From assembly GCF_964656455.1 (NCBI RefSeq), contig NC_135718.1, positions 22,890,449 to 22,954,448 of the forward strand: 64,000 nt of DNA. The letters are read 5' to 3'. Positions 57,582 to 64,000 of this stretch are shown piece after piece. The position numbers were made by a program, and so were the translations under genes. The notes beneath the pieces were generated by a model. That model did not search any database. It saw only the letters and a program-made list of their open reading frames with translations, and was not told the DNA's origin. Each line of letters starts with the position of its first letter. Position 1 is the first letter of the stretch. The DNA comes from Halichoerus grypus. Lineage: Eukaryota > Chordata > Mammalia > Carnivora > Phocidae.

Positions 57582-57788
57582 TTTTTTTTATTTTTTATTT
57601 TTTAAAGATTTTATTTATTTGACAGAGAGAGACACAGCGAGAGAGGGAACACAAGCAGGGGGAGTGGGAGAGGGAGAAGCAGGCTTCCCGCAGAGCAGGG
57701 AGCCCAATGCGGGGCTCGATCCCAGGACCCTGGGGATCATGACCTGAGCTGAAGGCAGACGCTTAATGACTGAGCCACCCAGATGCCC
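57582..57788 (-). mobile_element. Can-SINE
   Basis: Antisense copy. Perfect 16-bp TSD CAATATATGAGATTTA at 57566-57581 and 57789-57804. Confidence 0.97.
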
Positions 57789-57804
57789 CAATATATGAGA
57801 TTTA

Positions 57805-58894
57805 AATATATATATATAACTGTCAGAACCAGTGAATCAAAATTTTCAGACATAATGTCAGAAAACAAGTACCAACAAATAAGACACCTTAGGTTATTTT
57901 GTTACACTATACAGAGAAGCTGTTTCACTAAGCTACCTCACAGGCAATAAAATAAAAACTAAATGATTTTTGGAGAGTATTTCCTTGGTGTTATTAATAT
58001 GACACCAGAGAAACCTGGGATGAGTAATACCCTTATCTGTGAGGTACTGGGGCCCCTGCCTTAGACACTGTGCTTTATTGGGTCTGTTCTTACCCTTCCC
58101 TAGCCTTCCTTGCCTTCCTTCTCATTCTCTGAGGTGTGTCCACAGAGCTAATAGGATATGTCTGCCAATGGTGTATGCATGTGTGCTCCTATCTAGACCA
58201 TGTTCCATGTACCTGGAATCCAGAAATTTCCAAACTTAACCTGTCTCTGGTCTGTTTCAGGGCTTGTGAGGACCTGTTTCCAAGTCCATCTTATTGTGGG
58301 TGCAGTGCCCAATTAGTGAGCATAACAGCAGTTGCTAGAACATGTGGGGATGGTGCCGGAACATGTAGATGGGTCTCTATACATGCCAGCCAGGTCTGGG
58401 GTGGAGGAGGAGTGTGAGAATCATTCCTTTATACTCTCTCTCTCTCTCTCTCTTTTTTTTTTTAGCACTCCCAAATGTCGAGAGCAGTCTATTTGGAATT
58501 ATCTGATATCATAAATTATGATAAGTCTACAAAGACTTCCAGTTTCTCAGATATCATGTTTTTGTTTTAATGATATGTTTAAAGTATAATGAGAAACTAG
58601 TATGTTGATTATGGAAAAACATGAACTAGGTGAAGATTTTTGGTGCTGCCCAAACTCAAAGTGCCAAATTGCCTTCCACAGCCATAACAGGCTGCTCAAA
58701 CCCTTCCCTTCTTGGGCAATGCCCTAGGGTAAAAGAAACAAGGAGTCATCAACATATTTTTGCTGTGTATGGCAAGTGCCTACTCTCTTGTTTCAGAAGC
58801 TGGACAGTCAATCCATATTACCAGTAACATATGGCTCTGGGCATCAAACCTTACTTGCATATGGTGTATCACTGTGCATGAATCACTTTCCCTT
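57805..58894. other. Unique intergenic sequence
   Basis: A (CT)n run followed by T11 at 58433-58464; no gene recognised. Confidence 0.4.
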
Positions 58895-59065
58895 CTTTGG
58901 CATTTTATGATTCACCAAAAAGTCTTATGAGGTAGGTGTATCAGTAAAATGTTACACTTTACAAATGAGGACACTCAGCCTGGCACATTTAGTTTTCTTG
59001 TCCAAATTCACATGCCTAATAATTGGTAAGGCCAAGCCTAATGGCCAGGAAGCACAATTCAACAC
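58895..59065 (-). repeat. MIR relic
   Basis: TTATGAGGTAGGTGTATCAG, ACTTTACAAATGAGGACACTCAG and GTCCAAATTCACATGCC give the antisense MIR order. Confidence 0.6.
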
Positions 59066-59260
59066 ATAACAGATCATGTTTTCCTAAAATTCTGGTGTTG
59101 TCAGAGAGGTTATTAGGGATGAAGGGACTGGAGGGGAGAGTATGTTAGATTTCTGGTTATGATTACAATTTGGCAGCAGAAGTATTCTTGAGCTTAGGAT
59201 ATTAATAGAGAACATTTTTTTTTTCTTTTATTAGAGGAATCACTTAAAGAATAAAAATTA

Positions 59261-59431
59261 GGGATCACTGGGTGGCTCAGTCGGTTAAACGTCTGCCTTC
59301 AGCTCAGGTCATGATCCCGGGGTCCTGGAATTGAGTCCCGCATCAGGCTCTTTGCTCAGTGGGGAGCCTGCTTCTCCCTCTGCCTGCCGTTCCCCCTGCT
59401 TGTGACAAATAAATAAATAAAATTTTTTAAA
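59261..59431 (+). mobile_element. Can-SINE
   Basis: GGGATCACTGGGTGGCTCAGTCGGTTAAAC head. 11-bp TSD AATAAAAATTA at 59250-59260 and 59432-59442. Confidence 0.96.
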
Positions 59432-59444
59432 AATAAAAATTAAA

Positions 59445-61620
59445 GAGTAACTTATATATCGGCAGAAAAAAATTTCATCTATTTTTAAAAGGCAGAAAAG
59501 GGGAAGATTTGGAAAGGTACAAAAGGACAATGCAAGTAGAAAATACCAAATAAGATTCAGAAATAAATCCAAATATATCAGTAATTATAAATAGGCTCAA
59601 CTCATCAGTCAAATGATAGACTGCTAAGTGAATAAAAATCAAGATACGCTAATGTTACACAAAAATTTTATTTAAACAATTATTTATTTATTTTAAAATC
59701 TGAAAGCCCAAAGTAATCCAGGCTAGGAATTTTAAGAACTAACCAAGTGTAATATAAGAGTAGATGAAAGAGAGAATGCATCAGAAAGATAAAAATAATT
59801 AATGTGTATGTATTGAATAATATTTTAAAATTCATAATTAATAGTTGACATAAATATATGAGAAAAAAATAAGGAACAATTATAGTTCAATAATTTAAAA
59901 TACCTTTTTCTAAAAGTAGTAGATCAAGAAACACAAATAAGCAAATACATAGGAAGTTTGAAAATCATGTGCTAGTAAAAACTTTATGGTCAACAGTACA
60001 TTCCTTCATTAATTTCTTTTTAAAAATTTTTAAAGATTTTATTTATTACTTAAAAAATATTTATTCATTTGAGAGAGAGAGAGAGAGCACGAGTAGGGGG
60101 GAGGGACAAAGGGAGAGGGAAAGCAGACTCCCTGCTGAGCAGGGAGCCCGACTTGAGCTAAATCCCAGGACACTGCGATCATGACCTGAGCTGAAGGCAG
60201 ACATTTAACCAACTGAGCCACCCAGGTGCCCCATTCCTTCATTAATTTCTTCTTTCTTTTCTATTTATTCACATATTCTTCTGTTCTTAAATAATTATAT
60301 ATATTATAGATTTTAAAAATAAAACATTTATCAATTTACATATCAATAAAAATAGAAATCTAGATGAATTTGATACCTTTCATGAAACATAAAATACCAA
60401 AATTGGCTAAATGTAGAATAAAAATGTGAATCACATAATAAAAACAACAAAAACTTTAATTAGTAATGAAACTTTTGATTGCATTTTTATCATAAAGCTC
60501 AAATCTGGTTTAAAGGTGAGTTGTGCTAAACTTTCAAGAAACAAAAATAATCCCAGTCTTTATAAGAGGTTATGAAAAGTAAAATAAAGAAGTAATTTAA
60601 TTTTTTCATGAAATTAATAATAATCTTGATACCCAAATACAAGAAGAGAAATCATAGGCCAATTTCACTTTTAAATATAGATATAAAAATTCTAAATTAA
60701 TTTAACTGAAGAAATAATATGTTAAATTAATACATCAGGAACCAATAGGTTTATTCCAGAAATGTAATGATGTTTTAACATTAGAAAAATAAAACTGTAG
60801 TTAATAATGAACTACAGGTGAAAAAACACATCAAACATGCAGATATCTCACAATCTGCAGAAATATGATCATGTTCTATATGACTCTGTGATAAAAATAG
60901 ACAATTTTGAACAAAAGATAGTTTAACTCCAGAAATGACAAAATTACAAAGTTGTCAAATATTAATGTACTGCTGAGACTATTATAAGCTCTTGTGAATT
61001 GCTGGTGGGTGATTGAACTGTCCATTCATTGTGAAGAAGAGATTGGTGGTTATATATATATAATTTCATTAAGACCAAGAACTTTTATTCCCAGGTTTAT
61101 ATCCAAAATAAGCCTGTGTAAATTCATCAAAAGACATGCACACAATTTTTTATAACAACTTTTTTTTCTTTTGATGGTGGTTGTGAATCGTTGGAAGCAA
61201 CCTACATGCCCATTCCCAGGGGAATTATTAAATAAAATATGGTATATGCATAAAATAAAATATGCGGAGTCAGAAGCAAAGAGCCAGATTTATTGCAGTT
61301 AGGCTACATCTTACAAACATGTTAATAAGAAAAGAAAGCAAGAATAAGATTTATAGCACCATTTATGCAAATTAAAACTGCACGTTAACACCATATATTT
61401 CTCAAGGATACACATATATCTAAATAGGTACACAAGAAGGAAATTGGAAAGATGTATATTAAAAACACTAGTGTGAGTACCTTTAAAAAGGAGGGGAAAA
61501 GCAGTAGGGATGAGAAATGAAGAGAAAATAATGCAATGAAATAGAAGAGGGACACTGCCAAGGCTAGTGGTGAGTGGTGAGTAATTTAATTATTTAATTT
61601 AATTTAATTCTGTGCACCTA
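59445..61620 (+). mobile_element. Very degenerate LINE-1 (plus strand), split by a SINE
   Basis: Sense L1 phrases appear in the right order: an ORF2-start-like block (CCAAATATATCAGTAATTATAAATAGGCTCAACTCATCAG), an RT block at about 60640-60800 (ATCATAGGCCAATTTCAC, ATAGGTTTATTCCAGAAATGTAATGATG), and a C-terminal block at about 60995-61330 (ATTGCTGGTGGGTG, AAAAGACATGCACAC, GGAAGCAACCTACATGCCCATTC, AAATAAAATATGGTATATGC). All frames are lost and internal deletions are likely. Confidence 0.65.
60019..60231 (-). mobile_element. Can-SINE nested in old L1
   Basis: Antisense copy. Perfect 20-bp TSD at 59999-60018 and 60232-60251 (CATTCCTTCATTAATTTCTT), the longest in the window. Confidence 0.97.
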
Positions 61621-62144
61621 AGGTACAGATAAAATTAAAAGATAAAAGTAAAATTGACTATGTGGTGTATGTGTAAAAAAATTGTATTTTTATCAAGGCT
61701 TTCTTAAATAGCAAGTTCTCCAAGTACTTTTGGAATGGGATTCAATTATATACTATTTTTTCCCATGAATGCACCTGTAACATAAAGTATTTTTACCTGT
61801 CGTGCTCTGAAAAGTAGTTACTTTGCAGGGAATCATAACTTTTCTGTTTTTCCTTGGCTGGGTGAAACAGGATTGAAAAGTTTGCATATTTCCTTTGTCT
61901 GTTCAGGCAGTAAGGATAAAAGGAAGCCTGTGGTTTTTAGACAGTCTTTGAGTTGACAGGCTGACACCTTGAATCTGAATCAGATTCTTCAAGGGTCGGC
62001 TGACAAAGTGAGCGAGTCTATGAATTTTCTTTCCTGACATTGAACTGGCTTGGATGAAGACCCAGTTGTAATGCGGCCCCAGCATCTATTTGCCAAAATG
62101 TACAAACAAGCAAAAAAAAAAAAAAAAGACAGCTGCTCTTTAAG
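61621..62144. other. Unique AT-rich intergenic sequence
   Basis: An A-run of about 18 at 62111-62128; no gene recognised. Confidence 0.4.
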
Positions 62145-62290
62145 AGCAAATATTATTTCATTTTACTGGTAAAGGAAACTGAGTTACAGGAAGACTATTG
62201 TTATTCCAAATCACACCACAAATCAGACAAAAGCCAAGTCGGAACGAGAACCACATTTTTGGATTCTTAGCAAGTAGAACTTCTACTAGG
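62145..62290 (-). repeat. MIR relic
   Basis: CATTTTACTGGTAAAGGAAACTGAG, CAAATCACACCACAAATCAG and GCCAAGTCGGAACGAGAACC give the antisense MIR order. Confidence 0.7.
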
Positions 62291-62429
62291 GTGCTGTCTC
62301 CATAAGGTATGCAAGTACATATGATTCAAGGTACAATAACAAAATGCATGGTCAGTATTTAAGATTCTTCATATGAAACATTCCATAGAGTTTGGTGGTT
62401 TATGGGAAGATGCAAAGTAGCAATTTGTG

Positions 62430-62960
62430 TTTGCGGTAGAGACATTTTAAATGCCTGAAGTTTTAATTAACCGCTAATTTTTTCTTCCCGCGGTGTGCAC
62501 AGTAAACTTTATCTGTTTGCTGTCTCAAGCTCTGTGTTTGCAAATTAGGAGCTCCTGCTTCTTTCCATTTTAATTAAAACCTGTGAGCTTGACATAATCA
62601 ACTTCCTTCCTTTTTTGGTTGTTTAATGAACATTAATGAAACAAAATTAAAGTGCTATTTAACATTCATCCAATTTATTAATGGTTAGGCAGGATAACTT
62701 TGTTTTCAGGGACAGGAGTTGAACTTGAATAATTTAGGGAAATTAACTTTCTCAGTAGCATTTAATAAAACCATAGCAGGGCACGTGGCCTGCAAAATCA
62801 GGTCAATGCACTACTGATGTTATTGTTTATACTGAGAAGGCATCTTGAAATCAAAAGAGACCATCAGAAATTTAATCAACAATTGTTTCCACTTGATTAA
62901 AATTCTGGCATTTCGGGTGAAGACAGAGTGCCATTTTCTCACGATCATGATATCATCTGT
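62430..62960. promoter_or_regulatory. Possible conserved noncoding/enhancer-like segment
   Basis: An apparently repeat-free stretch with many TAATTA/ATTAAT core motifs (TTTTAATTAACCGC, CATTTTAATTAAAACC, GAACATTAATGAAAC, AATTTATTAATGG) plus GCGGTGTGCAC and CACGTGG. It is a composition-based guess only. Confidence 0.25.
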
Positions 62961-63124
62961 TTCACCCACGTATTTCCTCTATTAGTGCATGTACTTCCTA
63001 GTTTTCTTTTTCTGTGCATTCTTTGCTTACATATTAAATATCTTCTCTATACCGGGCCCTACCAGATATTTTATACATTTCTTTGTAGTTCTTTGAAGTG
63101 AATCTTTAAAAGTCTGTAAGAAGC

Positions 63125-63300
63125 AATATAATGGAGTGTTTTATGGTAAGCATTCAAGCTTTGACAACAAGAAAAACCTTACTTTGAATCCTATATCTGC
63201 CCCTTACCAGCCGTGTGATCTGGGGCAAGTTATCTTCTTTGATCCTCAAGTTTATCTCATCTGTGTCTGCCTCATAGAATTTATCATTCAATTAGGAAAT
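63125..63300 (+). repeat. MIR relic
   Basis: TGAATCCTATATCTGCCCCTTACCAGCCGTGTGATCTGGGGCAAGTTATC is a clear sense MIR core. Confidence 0.8.
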
Positions 63301-63790
63301 AATTTTTGTGCCAGGTGTTGTGTTAGGCCTAGGTTCATAAGAATGAACACAATGAATGTGTTTGTGCTCTCGTGGAATTTGCCATTTAGCGGGGGAGAGA
63401 GAATTAAAACATTAAATCACATATAATGATTTCTTAAATTTTTACCAGGTTAAGTGAACGGCTCAGATGTCTGGAAATCATGATTGTCTTTCCCAAGGAA
63501 AAATAAAATATTAAACTAGAAATTGAAAGTGAGTAGAAGGTAGTTGGCCAAGAGAAAAGAAGAGGGATAAGTGTTCCAGGGAAAAGAAACAGCATTGCCA
63601 AAGCCGCTAAAGGAAAGGAGCTTGGTTTTCATGAGCATCTGAGGAAGGCCAGAGCAGAGACAGAAAGGGGGGAGTTGACAGACATTGGGCACAGGGTAGA
63701 TCATGCAGAATCTTGGATGCCAAATTGGGTGTTAGACTCTGCCTAGGTGCAATGGTAGCCACTGAAGGGTTTTAAGCAGTAGAAGAAAGA
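63301..63790 (+). repeat. Ancient dispersed repeat (unnamed family)
   Basis: TGCCAGGTGTTGTGTTAGGCC, CTCTCGTGGAATTTGCCATTTAGCGGGGGAGAG, GTTCCAGGGAAAAGAAACAGCATTGCCAAAG, ATCATGCAGAATCTTGGATGCC and GTAGCCACTGAAGGGTTTTAAGCAG are the phrases of the 20135-type family in order; this is the fullest copy here. Confidence 0.55.
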
Positions 63791-63795
63791 AGAGT

Positions 63796-64000
63796 GTGTT
63801 AGTTTTCTATTGATGTTGTAACAAATCATCACAAACTTAGTGGCTTGAAATAAGACAAATACTTTATTTTATACTTCTCTATGTCGGAAATACAACACAG
63901 GTCTCACTGGTCAAAATCAGAGTGTTGACAGGACTCTTTCCTGATGGAAGCTCTAGAGAAGAATCTGTTTCCTTGCCTTTTTGAGATTGGAAGCTGTCCA
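63796..64000. repeat. Interspersed repeat running off the window
   Basis: Begins TGTGTTAGTTTTCTATTGATG and continues ATCACAAACTTAGTGGCTTG, a very common mammalian medium-reiteration repeat. Its end lies outside the window. Confidence 0.6.

Noticed and set aside
1..64000. CRISPR arrays, bacterial operons, phage, tRNA or rRNA genes
   Set aside because: None is present. The sequence is mammalian nuclear DNA, and the only tRNA-like boxes are in Can-SINE heads.

Overview
This is a 64 kb stretch of nuclear DNA from a carnivoran mammal. It is AT-rich (roughly 60% or more by eye) and poor in CpG. It looks like a gene desert or a very large intron. The lineage call rests on at least 15 tRNA-derived Can-SINE copies, which carry the carnivore head (A-box GGTGGCTCAG, then GGTTAAGCGTCTGCC), a CT-rich body and an (AAATAA)n/AAATCTTT tail. 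The young copies near 27.5-27.9 kb match the non-canid caniform type better than the dog or cat type, so I infer an arctoid such as a bear or seal. There is no prokaryotic gene, operon, CRISPR array, tRNA or rRNA gene. No complete protein-coding host gene could be recognised.

Layout. 1-3341: 5' half of a minus-strand LINE-1 cut by the window edge (start of ORF2, broken ORF1, long 5'UTR). 3775-4250 and 4480-4870: two unrelated minus-strand LTR-like elements. 6957-12945: a nearly full-length minus-strand LINE-1 bounded by an 11-bp target-site duplication (TSD), with both ORFs broken. 13-26 kb: mostly unique sequence with scattered MIR and L2 relics, small L1 pieces and two SINEs. 26.2-28.1 kb: a SINE-rich cluster with a SINE nested in an L1 and a tandem SINE pair sharing one TSD. 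32.4-35.7 kb: two old L1 fragments interrupted by a TG...CA element, a SINE with a CTTT tract at its tail end, and another SINE. 37.3-39.5 kb: a short L1 3' end, DNA-transposon relics and a GC-richer island with a coding-like frame on the minus strand. 40-48 kb: microsatellites, a degenerate minisatellite and MIR-type relics. 48.3-50.0 kb: an old L1 fragment. 50-64 kb: unique sequence with SINEs, L1 pieces, a possible processed retrocopy and a homeodomain-site-rich AT segment near 62.5-63 kb.

The only clear protein-coding content is retrotransposon-derived. L1 ORF1p (RNA-binding chaperone) and ORF2p (endonuclease/reverse transcriptase) are the machinery that would have mobilised the SINEs in trans, and most SINEs still show TSDs of 7-20 bp. 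I found no convincing new biological system. The observations most worth checking are the coding-like island at 38823-39038, the antisense ORFs in the L1 5'UTRs, the SINE pair with one TSD, and the tail-only insertion at 47055-47105.
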